Positions 9,401 to 17,884 are shown, counted from the first letter of the stretch. The stretch: DNA of 64,000 bases from Butyrivibrio sp. VCB2006 (GCF_000420945.1 NZ_ATVX01000004.1:186001-250000); one strand, 5' to 3'. The notes: generated by a model not told the origin, from the letters alone. A program made the numbers and translations.

Positions 9401-10249
9401 AAGAGCGATGTCCATGAGGGAAATGAATTTCTCTTTTTTCTTATCATCAGTTGTGTAAAGCGCATCTCTGCTTGCAAGGTAGTCTTCGAAGGAAGCCTTG
9501 ATTGGCTCAGCATAGAAGCCCTCTTCAAAAGAGATGTCTTTAAGCTCAGTTCCAAAAGTAGTATGACGGCAGTGATCTGACCAGTACGTATCAAGAACTC
9601 TGATCTCTGTCATTGAAGGATCACGCTTCTCGTCACCTGCAAAATACTGCTGAATCCATTTGAAATCGTTGAAGGTCATGGCAAGTCCAAGACTGTTGTA
9701 CAACTCTCTTAGCTTATCCTCTGCCATATCCTTGAAGCCATCAAAGATTTTGACATCTTCAGGATCATCATAGGTTTCAACAAGAGTCTGTGGCTTATCA
9801 TCTGAAGCTATACGTGAATCAACAGGGTTCATTGTATAGTCCTTGATCTTCTCAAGCTCTTCGTCTGAAATATTGCCGATAAGCATATAGGTAACTGCAG
9901 TCTTGATAACAGGCTCTTCGTCACCCTTTATAAAGCGAACGCACTGCTCGGCTGAATCTGCTCTCTGATCGAACTGTCCAGGAAGCGCCTCGATGCTAAA
10001 CACTCTTGCTCCCTCTGGAATTTCGATGTTTTCTCTATATAGAATGTCAACCGGTGGCTCAGAAAAAACAGTACCAACAGCCTTCTCAAATACTTCATCA
10101 GATACGTTTTCCACATCGTAGCGGATGAAAATTCTAACCTTTTCAACGGTCTTGATTCCAAGGTATCCTGAGATCTCATGTCTGAGTTCTCTTGCCTTTC
10201 CTGCGTAAGGTTCTTTCTTTTCTACGTAGATTCGTCTTACAGTGCTCAT
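6443..10249 (-). CDS. purL: phosphoribosylformylglycinamidine synthase, single-chain type
   Basis: Fourth step of purine synthesis: FGAR, glutamine and ATP give FGAM. The 1268 residues contain all parts in one chain. These are an N-terminal PurS-like region, the central linker (DTYWSDHCRHTTFGTEL), two AIR-synthase-like halves (KNETHNHPTEIEPFGGAAT and GGKDSMSG), and a C-terminal class I glutaminase. The glutaminase nucleophile Cys is near residue 1109 in LGICNGFQAM, with SHGEGRF near the end. This differs from the split PurL/PurQ/PurS of Bacillus. The start ATG follows GAGGAG. It runs in the same direction as carA-carB, but the 190-base gap with several palindromes suggests separate control. 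Confidence 0.96.
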   Translation of the reverse strand: MSTVRRIYVEKKEPYAGKARELRHEISGYLGIKTVEKVRIFIRYDVENVSDEVFEKAVGTVFSEPPVDILYRENIEIPEGARVFSIEALPGQFDQRADSAEQCVRFIKGDEEPVIKTAVTYMLIGNISDEELEKIKDYTMNPVDSRIASDDKPQTLVETYDDPEDVKIFDGFKDMAEDKLRELYNSLGLAMTFNDFKWIQQYFAGDEKRDPSMTEIRVLDTYWSDHCRHTTFGTELKDISFEEGFYAEPIKASFEDYLASRDALYTTDDKKKEKFISLMDIALMGMKKLKKDGKLTDMEESEENNACTVVVPVEVDYGNGPVTENWLVFFKNETHNHPTEIEPFGGAATCLGGAIRDPLSGRGYVYQAMRVTGAADPTVPVAETMKGKLSQKKLVRGAASGYSSYGNQIGLATGYVKEVYHPGYVAKRMEIGAVMGAAPQEHVIRESADPGDIIILLGGRTGRDGCGGATGSSKAHDSKSLTSCGAEVQKGNAPTERKLQRLFRRPEVSELIKKCNDFGAGGVSVAIGELAPGLDINLDLVPKKYAGLDGTELAISESQERMAVVVAPKDADKFLDYAAEENLEAVKVAVVTEEPRLVLNWRGSKIVDIKRSFLDTNGAHQETTVKVEAPVADDNYFNKIASKDVEKALESGDVKEALRAELSDLNVCSQKGLVEMFDSSIGAGSVLMPYGGKYQLTETQAMVAKLPVLGGKTDTVTMMSYGFDPYLSSWSPYHGAAYAVTESVARIVATGGDYRKLHFTFQEYFKRMTEDPTRWSQPLTALLGAYDAQMKFGIASIGGKDSMSGSFNEINVPPTLVSFAVDVAKLSDVVTPELKKAGNKLVQFKIAKDKYDLPDYDKVMKLYGEITELMRKGAIVSAYAEDCYGIAAALCKMAFGNGMGVKIADSVEAKELFTNDIADIVAEVAVDKLADALKVEGAREIGEVTDDKTFTVSGVSFAMEEALDAWKNKLEKVFHSTVNEEKTPVQSDLYKAESVYVCKHKVAKPTVFIPVFPGTNCEYDSAQAFQRAGADVNIKIFRNRNAQDIEESVAEFKKAIENAQIIMFPGGFSAGDEPDGSAKFFATAFQNEEIKAAVDDLLHNRDGLALGICNGFQAMIKLGLVPNGKITGQTADSPTLTFNTIGRHISKMATIKVVSNNSPWLSKATLGGVYTNPASHGEGRFVAPADVLDKLFANGQIATQYCDLEGNVTMDDEWNINGSYRAVEGILSPDGRCFGKMAHSERRGDGVAINIYGEQDLKIFESGVEYFE

Positions 10250-10281
10250 AACTTCTCCTCTTTCTTTTTTATATCTATGAA

Positions 10282-10293
10282 CTGACTAGTCAG
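10282..10293. promoter_or_regulatory. 12-bp perfect palindrome upstream of purL, candidate TetR-type operator
   Basis: CTGACTAGTCAG is a perfect 12-bp palindrome 33 bases before the purL start codon. It lies just downstream of a possible -10 (TATGAT, minus strand), so an occupied site would block transcription. The sequence class resembles operators of TetR-family repressors, and a TetR gene (10356-10943) lies immediately upstream. The pairing of this site with that protein is inference. Confidence 0.5.
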
Positions 10294-10329
10294 CATCATA
10301 CTTTTTTGACATTTTAGTATAATAAGAAA

Positions 10330-10354
10330 GTGCTTAATAACATTTATTAAGCAC
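10330..10354 (-). terminator. hairpin directly after the TetR-family gene
   Basis: GTGCTTAATA pairs with TATTAAGCAC, with a short loop, followed on the minus strand by TTTCTTATT. It begins one base after the stop codon of the TetR gene and separates that gene from purL. Confidence 0.65.
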
Positions 10355-10355
10355 C

Positions 10356-10943
10356 TTAGTCTTCGGGGACTAATCCCTCTAACACATACATTAATTCTCT
10401 ATCAATGGCTTCTTCTGTAATAGAACAAGTCTTACTCATGATCTTGAGTCCTTCCACCACGTACATTAAATTGCGGGCACAACCAAGAGGGTTCTCGCAA
10501 TAAAACTCATCATTCTCGATTCCATTTTCAATTAATTTCTGAATAATGGTAACCGCTGTATCAAATTGATTCTTAAGTGGATTATCTTTTGCAGAAACTT
10601 TATGAACGGAAAAATATTCATAAGTGGCTACAGTAAGATTGTTCTTTTTTCTGAGGATTTCTTTTTTCTGCTCCTTGAGGAAAAGAGCAAGCATATCACC
10701 TGCAGAAGCATCGCCGGAAAGGGCTGCTACAACTGCCTCTTCATCATCCTCATCATGTTCATCGGCAAGAACTGCCATGAAAATTTCTGCAGTACTGGAA
10801 AAATAGAGATAAAGACCCCCGCGGCTGATGTCACAGGCATCTACAATGTCCTTCATAGTTACATTCTTATAACCTTTTTCGGAAAAAACTGTTCTGGCCT
10901 TCTCCAGAATGTATTTCCTCTTCTGTGTGGACTTCTCTCCCAT
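10356..10943 (-). CDS. TetR/AcrR-family transcriptional regulator
   Basis: 195 residues. The N-terminal helix-turn-helix reads ARTVFSEKGYKNVTMKDIV then CDISRGGLYLYF, the classic TetR DNA-binding region (residues about 12-58). The rest is a helical ligand-binding/dimerisation domain of no recognisable specificity. It ends in a hairpin terminator, and a CTGACTAGTCAG palindrome lies between it and purL. No transporter gene is adjacent, so its target is unclear: it may control itself, purL or genes elsewhere. The hypothetical gene ending 35 bases upstream may be in the same transcript. Confidence 0.9.
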   Translation of the reverse strand: MGEKSTQKRKYILEKARTVFSEKGYKNVTMKDIVDACDISRGGLYLYFSSTAEIFMAVLADEHDEDDEEAVVAALSGDASAGDMLALFLKEQKKEILRKKNNLTVATYEYFSVHKVSAKDNPLKNQFDTAVTIIQKLIENGIENDEFYCENPLGCARNLMYVVEGLKIMSKTCSITEEAIDRELMYVLEGLVPED

Positions 10944-10978
10944 TACTTTTTTCTCCCAGTCAAAAAATTATGTGAAGC

Positions 10979-11464
10979 TCACGCTAGCGGCTTGTCAGAT
11001 TCGTGTCCCCAAACTCTGCAAAGCTCATCCATTTTAGCAACTACATTATAGAGAACACCGTTGCGGACTCCCTCAGCCCAAACAGTTCCTTTGGTCATAC
11101 CGGATAAAATATACTTGGATAAGATTCCGGCAAGATCCTCCATATCTTTAATCTCGGCGTCATGAATGAACAACAGCTCATCCTTGGCAGTATTCAAATG
11201 ATTTCTGGAATAAACATAAACATAGTTGCGATCAAGCAAATTTGTAGACTGTGCCGCCTTAACAAAGGCAAGCAGATTAGAATCATAAACCGGAAACGGC
11301 ATTGATTTGAGGTCGCTGTTACTGTAACTGGAAGCCACCTCTACTTTGGCGTTATCTTTAAGCCATCTCAAATATGGAACTAACTTGGAAACCTCGGGTC
11401 TGTATCTTGAAACGATATCCTCAACACTGTTCTCATTGACATTGTTGTCATTTTCAAAACTCAT
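10979..11464 (-). CDS. hypothetical cytoplasmic protein, possibly DUF6508-like
   Basis: 161 residues, soluble, with no signal peptide or membrane segment. The C-terminal half (AGILSKYILSGMTKGTVWAE then GVRNGVLYNVVAKM) has the spacing I associate with the DUF6508 family, in which a helical pair precedes a WxEGxxxGxL motif. I am not certain of the match. The start ATG follows AGGAG by about nine bases. It is co-directional with the TetR gene 35 bases downstream and divergent from the LysR gene. No function can be stated. Confidence 0.65.
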   Translation of the reverse strand: MSFENDNNVNENSVEDIVSRYRPEVSKLVPYLRWLKDNAKVEVASSYSNSDLKSMPFPVYDSNLLAFVKAAQSTNLLDRNYVYVYSRNHLNTAKDELLFIHDAEIKDMEDLAGILSKYILSGMTKGTVWAEGVRNGVLYNVVAKMDELCRVWGHESDKPLA

Positions 11465-11664
11465 TGAAAGCCGCTCCTATTCTGGCTTGTAGCCGTTTTC
11501 AAACTCGTGTGTCACTTATCTTTTTCAGTTCTTGATAAATAATAGCATGGACGCAGCCAATTGTACAGAATAAAATATATACATTTTTCTTGAAATTAGT
11601 ATATTCTTTAATTATGAAAGTTTGCCAGGCTTAGTATATTTTTTACCTGCCTTTTGGAGGAGCA
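11465..11664. promoter_or_regulatory. divergent promoter region with a direct repeat
   Basis: The 200-base gap separates a minus-strand gene from the plus-strand LysR gene. TTAGTATATT occurs twice, at 11596-11605 and 11631-11640, spaced by 35 bases and close to the LysR start. It could be a LysR-binding box or promoter parts. Nothing stronger is visible. Confidence 0.35.
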
Positions 11665-12552
11665 ATGGTCGAAAATCTGGAGTATTACAAGGTATTTTAT
11701 TATGTAGGAAAACTTGGGAGCATTACTTTGGCGGCAAAAGAGCTGTCTATCTCCCAGCCTGCTGTCACACAATCTATCCATCAGCTTGAACGCTCTTTGG
11801 AATGCACTCTTTTCCAAAGGACATCCCGTGGCATGAAGCTCACAAGTGAGGGAGATCTTCTATATAGATATGTAGAAAGAGGCTACGAACAGATTGATCT
11901 TGGCATTCAGCGCCTCAGGCAGATTCAGCACCTTGGCGCAGGAGAAGTCAGGATTGGTGCCAGTGACATGACTCTTAGATTTTTTCTTTTGCCATTCCTT
12001 GAGAAGTTCCATGAGCTGTATCCCGGCATCAAGGTTACCGTAACTAACGGCCCAACTCCTGAAACCCTGCAGTATCTGGATGATGACAAAATTGACTTCG
12101 GTGTTATATCCACTCCCTTTGCAGAAAAAGAGGGCTACAACTATTTTCCTGTTTCTAATATAGAAGATACCTTTGTAGCCGGCCGCCGCTTTATTCAGTA
12201 CAAGAACAAAACTCTGGATTTCAGCGATCTTAAAAAGATGCCGCTTATTCTTTTAGAGGCAAACTCCAGCACCAGAAACTATATCAATAACTTCCTTAGT
12301 TCCCATGACGTTGACATTCAGCCTGAGTTCGAGCTTTCAACCAGCGACATGATAGTCCAGTTCGCCCTAAGAAACCTAGGCGTAGGCTGCGTTGTTAAGG
12401 ACTTTGCAAAAGAGTACTTGGATAGCGGAATGTTGTTCGAACTTCGCTTTAACTCCCTGATTCCCAAGAGACAGATCTGCGTTATCACAGATGAGACCAG
12501 GCCTTTGTCAATTGCGGCATCACGGCTTTTGGAGTTAATACATACTATTTAA
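11665..12552 (+). CDS. LysR-family transcriptional regulator
   Basis: 295 residues. The winged helix-turn-helix spans residues 1-60 (LGSITLAAKELSISQPAVTQ). It is followed by the linker helix and a periplasmic-binding-protein-like effector domain beginning around AGEVRIGASDMTLRFFLLPF. The ATG follows a GGAGG site. No regulated operon is obvious: the gene to the left is divergent, and the gene to the right is convergent with overlapping stop codons (12549-12552). LysR proteins often control a divergent neighbour, which here would be the 161-residue hypothetical protein and TetR. Confidence 0.93.
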   Translation: MVENLEYYKVFYYVGKLGSITLAAKELSISQPAVTQSIHQLERSLECTLFQRTSRGMKLTSEGDLLYRYVERGYEQIDLGIQRLRQIQHLGAGEVRIGASDMTLRFFLLPFLEKFHELYPGIKVTVTNGPTPETLQYLDDDKIDFGVISTPFAEKEGYNYFPVSNIEDTFVAGRRFIQYKNKTLDFSDLKKMPLILLEANSSTRNYINNFLSSHDVDIQPEFELSTSDMIVQFALRNLGVGCVVKDFAKEYLDSGMLFELRFNSLIPKRQICVITDETRPLSIAASRLLELIHTI

Positions 12553-14135
12553 TTAGTAGGTTTAAAGATCTGTCCATTAACCACATACAGATTCTCTTCC
12601 ATTTCCTCGGTGCAAAACTGCACCAGGTCTGTCTTGTGATCTCCGCCGGATATCATGTAACAGTCTCCGGTAACAAGAGTAATCTTTTCCGTTTCAGGGT
12701 CATAGGAAAAGAGATCATCGCCATCCACGAAGTACAGGATATCTTCAAATTTGGAATACTCCAGATGATTGTGGACAGAAGCACCTGAATCTTCCATATT
12801 GCAAATAAACTTCGTTTCATCATTGTTACCATCGTAGCAATACAGCTTAAAATCCGTTGTCACGAAATAGAACATATTGTGCTTTTCATTGGTTCTCATG
12901 GTTCGTATATTATAGTCTGATAGAAATGACTTGTCATGGACAATCTTTGTTTCAAGCTCGCCATCTTTTCCTTCTACATAAGTCACTATGGCCTTATCAA
13001 TCTTGTAATTACCGTCAATAGCATAGGCAGTAAAGACGCCGTCTTCATATCCGCTAAAGAGATAGGTACCATATTGATCGAACAGGTAAACCCTTTCCTT
13101 GGTTTCTGTTATGCAGCGCATTCTGCCTTTATATTTGTACACAAAATCATCAAAACCTTCATTGGAAAGAATCATTATCTCCTGACCGCCAACCTTCCTG
13201 ACAGTATAGTCAAAAGGAATATAGGCATTCCATCCGTCCAGGAAATCTTTGTGGAAATACCCGGTTTCTCCGTTAAAATAGTAATCCTTGCTTCTCATGC
13301 TGCAGAATATGTCTTTTTGCTGCTTACTCATCACCACGAAGTTGTAGTCATACTGAGACATGGAATACCCAAATCCCCAGATATCATCCTTCTCAATATA
13401 GCAAATCTCTATTTTTCCGTTTCCATCGCCTCTATATCCGAAAATGTACTTTCCCTCATCACTGATAGACAGGGGCATAATATATTGATTCTTAGTTACC
13501 ACTTTGCTTTTTCCGGTTTCAAAGTTAACTGAATACAGACAATCTTCTTTATTAACATAATACAAAAGATAATTTCCCTCCGGTGATAATACAGCCTCAG
13601 ATGCGCCCTTCCATACCATGTTGGTTTCTTTGGTTTCAACATCATAGATATAGACTTCATTATCTGCCTCGGAAGGCTTCTTAATAATATAGAAGACTTT
13701 ATTTCCGGATAAAGACATTCCGGCTCTGCAGGCCTTTTCGGCTACAACCTCATATTCAAGATCAGAGTTAAAAAGATATACCTTATCCTTGCCGTCATAT
13801 ACAAGAGCCTTATCCTGGAAGTAATCAGACTGTATCTCATTGGTGTATCCTGTGTATGTCTGATCTCTACCGGCAATGTCTCTGACATCCACAATTTTGC
13901 CCTGATTATTTATAAGGTAGTTCTCGTGAATAACCATTGTCTTGTCACCGTATTCTTCTTCGTAAACAGGTTCGGCCTTCTCAGCTTTTTTGGCCTGAAT
14001 ATAGTCCTTTAAAAAATAGTCATTTAAATAACTAATCCCCAATGCAGCAAAGAAACACAGTATCAGAAACATTATGACTTTGCTGTAGGTTATCTTGGAG
14101 GCTATCTTTTTTAAAACTTCAATCACTTTACTCAT
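12549..14135 (-). CDS. membrane-anchored extracytoplasmic protein, probable beta-propeller
   Basis: 528 residues. After about 18 polar residues there is one transmembrane helix (KVIMFLILCFFAALGISYL), and the remainder should lie outside the membrane. The large domain contains repeated blocks of the type YLLYYVNKEDCLYSVNFETG, VYLFNSD, VYIYDVETKE and FSYDPETEK. This is the rhythm of TolB/WD40-like or DUF5050-like propellers that report stored values. No catalytic motif is seen. The family is common as a hypothetical protein in Lachnospiraceae, and its function is unknown. Its stop codon overlaps that of the convergent LysR gene. Confidence 0.75.
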   Translation of the reverse strand: MSKVIEVLKKIASKITYSKVIMFLILCFFAALGISYLNDYFLKDYIQAKKAEKAEPVYEEEYGDKTMVIHENYLINNQGKIVDVRDIAGRDQTYTGYTNEIQSDYFQDKALVYDGKDKVYLFNSDLEYEVVAEKACRAGMSLSGNKVFYIIKKPSEADNEVYIYDVETKETNMVWKGASEAVLSPEGNYLLYYVNKEDCLYSVNFETGKSKVVTKNQYIMPLSISDEGKYIFGYRGDGNGKIEICYIEKDDIWGFGYSMSQYDYNFVVMSKQQKDIFCSMRSKDYYFNGETGYFHKDFLDGWNAYIPFDYTVRKVGGQEIMILSNEGFDDFVYKYKGRMRCITETKERVYLFDQYGTYLFSGYEDGVFTAYAIDGNYKIDKAIVTYVEGKDGELETKIVHDKSFLSDYNIRTMRTNEKHNMFYFVTTDFKLYCYDGNNDETKFICNMEDSGASVHNHLEYSKFEDILYFVDGDDLFSYDPETEKITLVTGDCYMISGGDHKTDLVQFCTEEMEENLYVVNGQIFKPTN

Positions 14136-14299
14136 AATTCAAATATTCTTTCTTAGTTTTTCCCGCAAATTATTATAATAAAAAAATCCATTTATCACTA
14201 ATACAAACTTATAAATTGAAAAGTTGAAGTTCTTTGTGTATACTTTTACTCTGTATGTAGAAGTAGGGAAATATGCTTAGTTTAGATAGGAAGATTTAT

Positions 14300-15193
14300 A
14301 TGAATAATAATGAAAAAACACCTTTATACAAAAGAGTTCTGGCAATCGTTGGACTTGTGATCATCGCAGGACTTATAATCGCGTTTTTGGGAGTTGCCCT
14401 CTTTGGCGGTCCTGATTCCAAGGATATGTTCATGGGCCTTGCCGGAGCAATCGTTGCAGTTCCAATTATGCTGTGGCTCCTTCTCTGGGGTCTCGGCGCA
14501 ATTACAGGAAGACACAATATCGCATCTCTTGATGCAGGCTCTTCCAACAAGCAGCACGACAAATTTGGCAATGTAATTCCTGAAGGCAAGATCAATACTG
14601 TTGTATTTGATATCGGCAACGTACTTACTGATTTTGCCTGGAATGATTTTCTTAAAGCCAAGGGCTACGATGATGCCATGATAGAGAGAATGGCAAAGGC
14701 TTCTGTTGGAAGTGATGACTGGGTTGAATACGACAAGGGAAATCTTACCAACGATGAGATCGTAGAAAGATTTGTAGAAAACGATCCTGAAATTGGAGAA
14801 CAGCTCAAGGATGCCTTCGTAAATATCGACGGAATCATCCTCAAGAGAGAAAAGACAATCCCTTGGATCAAAGCCCTCAAGGCAGCAGGCTATAAAGTTT
14901 TGTACCTTTCAAACTTCTCAAGACAGGCTCTTGAAGGCTGCCCTGATGCCATGGCTTTCCTCGATGAAACAGATGGCGGAATTCTCAGCTATAGAGACCA
15001 CGTTGTTAAGCCACAGCCTGAAATCTATCACCTTCTGGAGCAGCGATACAACTTAACTCCAGAGCGCACCGTATTTATCGATGATACTCCGGTAAATATC
15101 GAGACCGCAGTTAAGCTTGGCTGGAAGGGAATCGTTTACAAAAATTATTCTCAGACAGAAAAAGAGCTCAAGGCTCTTGGAGTGAACTACTAA
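14300..15193 (+). CDS. HAD-superfamily hydrolase with N-terminal membrane segments
   Basis: About 297 residues. The N-terminus carries two hydrophobic segments (VLAIVGLVIIAGLIIAFLGV and VAVPIMLWLLLWGLGAI). A HAD class IA domain follows. It shows motif I (VVFDIGNVLTDF), motif II (YLSNFS), the motif III Lys (VVKPQPEIY) and motif IV (FIDDTPVNIE). This is the YihX/epoxide-hydrolase-N-like subgroup of sugar-phosphate phosphatases; the substrate is unknown. I prefer the ATG at 14300 (AGGAAG six bases before). An upstream in-frame ATG at 14273 also has a possible site. A membrane-tethered HAD of this group is unusual. It is followed by a strong terminator. Confidence 0.88.
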   Translation: MNNNEKTPLYKRVLAIVGLVIIAGLIIAFLGVALFGGPDSKDMFMGLAGAIVAVPIMLWLLLWGLGAITGRHNIASLDAGSSNKQHDKFGNVIPEGKINTVVFDIGNVLTDFAWNDFLKAKGYDDAMIERMAKASVGSDDWVEYDKGNLTNDEIVERFVENDPEIGEQLKDAFVNIDGIILKREKTIPWIKALKAAGYKVLYLSNFSRQALEGCPDAMAFLDETDGGILSYRDHVVKPQPEIYHLLEQRYNLTPERTVFIDDTPVNIETAVKLGWKGIVYKNYSQTEKELKALGVNY

Positions 15194-15229
15194 GATAAAT
15201 AATCCTGAAATGGATATATAAATATTGTA

Positions 15230-15300
15230 AAAGGATGCCTATGTTAAAAAATAAACTCCGTATCTTCGGATATATTCTTTAAACTTAGGCATCCTTTTTT
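15230..15300. terminator. bidirectional terminator between HAD and sigma-factor genes
   Basis: AAAGGATGCCTA pairs with TAGGCATCCTTT across a long loop and is followed by a T-run on the plus strand. The minus-strand T-run is weaker. It separates two convergent genes. Confidence 0.8.
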
Positions 15301-15325
15301 GTAGTTTTTCCTTAGTTGTCAGTTG

Positions 15326-15817
15326 TCACTCTCCAAGCAAATCCTTGAGTCTTCCAAGAGCCTCTCTGTGGCGAAGTTTGGTAATACCATAGGAAAGGTT
15401 CATCTGCTCTGCCACTTCCTGCAGTGTCAGCCCCCTATAGTATCTAAGAACAATGATATCCATCTGCTCCTGAGGCAGCGCCCTAAGCGCCTTGGCAAGC
15501 TCTTCCAGATTCTCATTATTAAGGACTTCATCCTCAATCAGACTCTTATCCTCAGCCAGATCCTCCGGAATCTCCGAATGAATATGATTCGTTCTGTAAA
15601 AATCAATAACCGTATTACTGGTCATTGCATAAATCCAGGTTGAAATACTGGCCTTCTTCTCATCGAAGGTATCAATTTTGCTATAAATCTTAACAAATAC
15701 ATCAGAACACAGATCCTCAGCATCCTCTATCTGATTAACATGATTCCTGATGTAAGCAAAAACCTTGTCGTGATACTTCTCGTAAATCTCCTCGTTAGTA
15801 AGTTTAGTTCCCATCAT
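15326..15817 (-). CDS. ECF-type RNA polymerase sigma factor
   Basis: 163 residues with region sigma-2 (AEDLCSDVFVKIYSKIDTFD then STWIYAMTSNTVIDFYR) and region sigma-4 (LPQEQMDIIVLRYYRGLTLQ then EVAEQMNLSYGITKLRHREA). It directs RNA polymerase to a stress or envelope regulon. The start has two adjacent ATGs (15817, 15814) after a GGGGGG-containing leader. No anti-sigma or zf-HC2 gene lies beside it: downstream is a terminator and a convergent gene, upstream a broken transposase. Control must therefore be exerted from elsewhere. Confidence 0.9.
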   Translation of the reverse strand: MMGTKLTNEEIYEKYHDKVFAYIRNHVNQIEDAEDLCSDVFVKIYSKIDTFDEKKASISTWIYAMTSNTVIDFYRTNHIHSEIPEDLAEDKSLIEDEVLNNENLEELAKALRALPQEQMDIIVLRYYRGLTLQEVAEQMNLSYGITKLRHREALGRLKDLLGE

Positions 15818-15912
15818 GTCCCCCCTAGGCTAGTCACAAACAACGTCATCGAAATTAATTATACAACAAATAATAGTACTTCTTCACACACAAATTTCTT
15901 AATCTTTTCTTA

Positions 15913-16311
15913 ATGTTATTCCAAAAGTATTTACAACCACTATCAAATAGTTTAGTGTATACAAGTCGGCATTCAGCCGATGCAGTGCCGCTAGCTGTCG
16001 ACTACTGTATTGAGAACGATATTCTCAAAGATTTCTTGGTGAAGGAAAGGAAGGCGGTTATTACGTATAGTCTATACGAATATGATCAAGCTGGACATAT
16101 GAAAGCGCTCAAAGAAGATTCTCTAAACGAAGGTGATTATAAACGACTCATAAGGACAATTTGCAAGAAAATTGTAAAGGGTAAATCTCTCGAAACTATT
16201 GCTGATGAAGTTGAGGAAGATATAGAAACTGTACGCCCAATATATGATGTAGCAATCAACTATGCTCCTAATTATGACGTGGATGAAATCTATAAAGAGC
16301 TTCGCAAATGA
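15913..16311 (+). pseudogene. C-terminal remnant of a PD-(D/E)XK-type (Rpn-like) transposase
   Basis: 132 codons. The stretch CIENDILKDFLVKERKAVI, then TYSLYEYDQAGHMKAL, then ICKKIVKGKSLETIADEVEE, matches the C-terminal part of the PD-(D/E)XK nuclease-family transposases that are abundant in Lachnospiraceae. Full-length members have about 300 residues with a nuclease core, which is absent here, so this is a truncated copy. The first 20 or so residues look like unrelated fused sequence. I judge it non-functional. It marks an old insertion at the edge of the polysaccharide locus. Confidence 0.75.
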
Positions 16312-16318
16312 AATTGCT

Positions 16319-16350
16319 AAGCGGCGGTCTGCTCAAGCAGGCCGCCGCTT
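16319..16350. terminator. GC-rich hairpin between the transposase remnant and wzx
   Basis: AAGCGGCGG and CCGCCGCTT form the outer stem with CTGCT/AGCAG inside. It has a moderately T-rich tail on the plus strand. It is the only plausible terminator for both the remnant and the 3' end of the polysaccharide operon. Confidence 0.7.
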
Positions 16351-16381
16351 ATATTTAATTACATATTTCTCCGTAATAAGC

Positions 16382-17860
16382 TCATGTTCTTTCCGCTATT
16401 ATTGTATTTTTTCTCTTAACACGCGCTAATGCACCAGTAATAATATTCAAATACATAGTCTTCTTAAAAGCAATCCAGTATACAACACATAAGACAAAAA
16501 ATAAAAGGCCACCAATCAACACTTCTAATAACAGTGAAAGAATACTATAAGTAACCATGCTATCCATGGACTTAATCACAGCATACATTACCATAGCGAT
16601 AAATAAATATGGAATTGCACTTCTAAGTGATCTAAGTACTGAATAACTCTTTCTAATTGCCACACACTCACATATCAAAACAATAAACTGAGTTGCCAAT
16701 GTAGCTATAGCCGCTCCTAAAGCACCGTAGATAGGAATCAATAGCCAGTTAAGCATAAAATTAACTAATACCCCAAATACTGTAGCTCCTATATATATCT
16801 TTTCTTTTCGTAGTGGAACAAGATACTGGTTATTAATAACATAAGTTAAACCATATGCCGGTAGTGTAAAACTCATAACCTGAATCAGAATACTACATGG
16901 AGAAAAATCCTTGCCCCAGAACACTACAGAAAATGCTGACGAAACACCGGCTGTTCCAAAGCCAAAAGCAATAGTGAGCAAAAGAATTACTTCGATAGAT
17001 TTGTCTAACAGTTCATTAAATGCTTTTGAATTTGAATCTCCCGCAAGGTTTGACATTCTTGGAACTAAAACAACGCTTAATGCCACAGCCAGATTTCGAG
17101 CAATAAGTGCCTTCTCAGCATTAGAATAATATCCAAGTTCAGACATTACACTCATATGTCCAAGCATAAGTTTGTCCATGGTAGTATACAGGAATGTTGC
17201 CATAATAGGAATGAATATCATGTACAAGCCTTTTGTATGCTTAAAGACATCTTTGATATTCACCTTTACAAGTTTTACCCTGTTTCTGGCAAGTGCAATG
17301 TATACAAGTGCACCTGCTAAAGGTTCACCCGCCATAATAAGTGTATATAGTGGTAAATCTTCTTTGGTTCGTACAAATGCAAAAATAAGTACTACACCGA
17401 TGATTCTTATTATCATTGTTTTTACTGCAATAATATTAAACTCTTCTAATCCCGTAAAAACATAGTTAATAAGAATAAGTGAGGCTCCTACCAAATAAAT
17501 AGTCTGTATCAGCATAAGCCCAATATATTTTGAGAACAAAAAAGAATACGCAAGATAAGCTATAATCACCATCCCAGCATGAAGAAACTGAAAGCAAAAC
17601 AACTCACTAAACTTTTTGTTTAGTAATTCTCTATTATCCCTGACTGTAGCAATTTCTCTGGTTCCATACTGAAACATTCCCAGCAATGCAAATGTCAAAA
17701 AATAATATGAGACAGTATATACATAAGAATAGATACCAAGCGTCTCAGCTCCCATTCTTCTAGCCAGAATAGGCGATGTAACCAGTGGAAGTAGCATATT
17801 GGTAATTTCTATACCTACCTGCCATACAAAATTCTTTTTAATACTCTTTTTTTGACTCAT
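16382..17860 (-). CDS. polysaccharide flippase (Wzx family)
   Basis: 492 residues with about 12-14 hydrophobic segments and the opening KNFVWQVGIEITNMLLPLVT typical of the MOP/PST oligosaccharide flippases. It would move undecaprenyl-linked repeat units across the membrane for polymerisation by the Wzy-like protein at 20117-21430. It is the last gene of the operon, 24 bases after the pyruvyltransferase gene. The gene is AT-rich like the rest of the polysaccharide block. Confidence 0.92.
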   Translation of the reverse strand: MSQKKSIKKNFVWQVGIEITNMLLPLVTSPILARRMGAETLGIYSYVYTVSYYFLTFALLGMFQYGTREIATVRDNRELLNKKFSELFCFQFLHAGMVIIAYLAYSFLFSKYIGLMLIQTIYLVGASLILINYVFTGLEEFNIIAVKTMIIRIIGVVLIFAFVRTKEDLPLYTLIMAGEPLAGALVYIALARNRVKLVKVNIKDVFKHTKGLYMIFIPIMATFLYTTMDKLMLGHMSVMSELGYYSNAEKALIARNLAVALSVVLVPRMSNLAGDSNSKAFNELLDKSIEVILLLTIAFGFGTAGVSSAFSVVFWGKDFSPCSILIQVMSFTLPAYGLTYVINNQYLVPLRKEKIYIGATVFGVLVNFMLNWLLIPIYGALGAAIATLATQFIVLICECVAIRKSYSVLRSLRSAIPYLFIAMVMYAVIKSMDSMVTYSILSLLLEVLIGGLLFFVLCVVYWIAFKKTMYLNIITGALARVKRKNTIIAERT

Positions 17861-17884
17861 AAAAAATCACTCAAACTTGCTAGT

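Noticed and set aside
10566-11051. 161-codon plus-strand frame opposite the TetR gene
   Set aside because: Shadow of the TetR and neighbouring genes; no ribosome site or recognisable protein.
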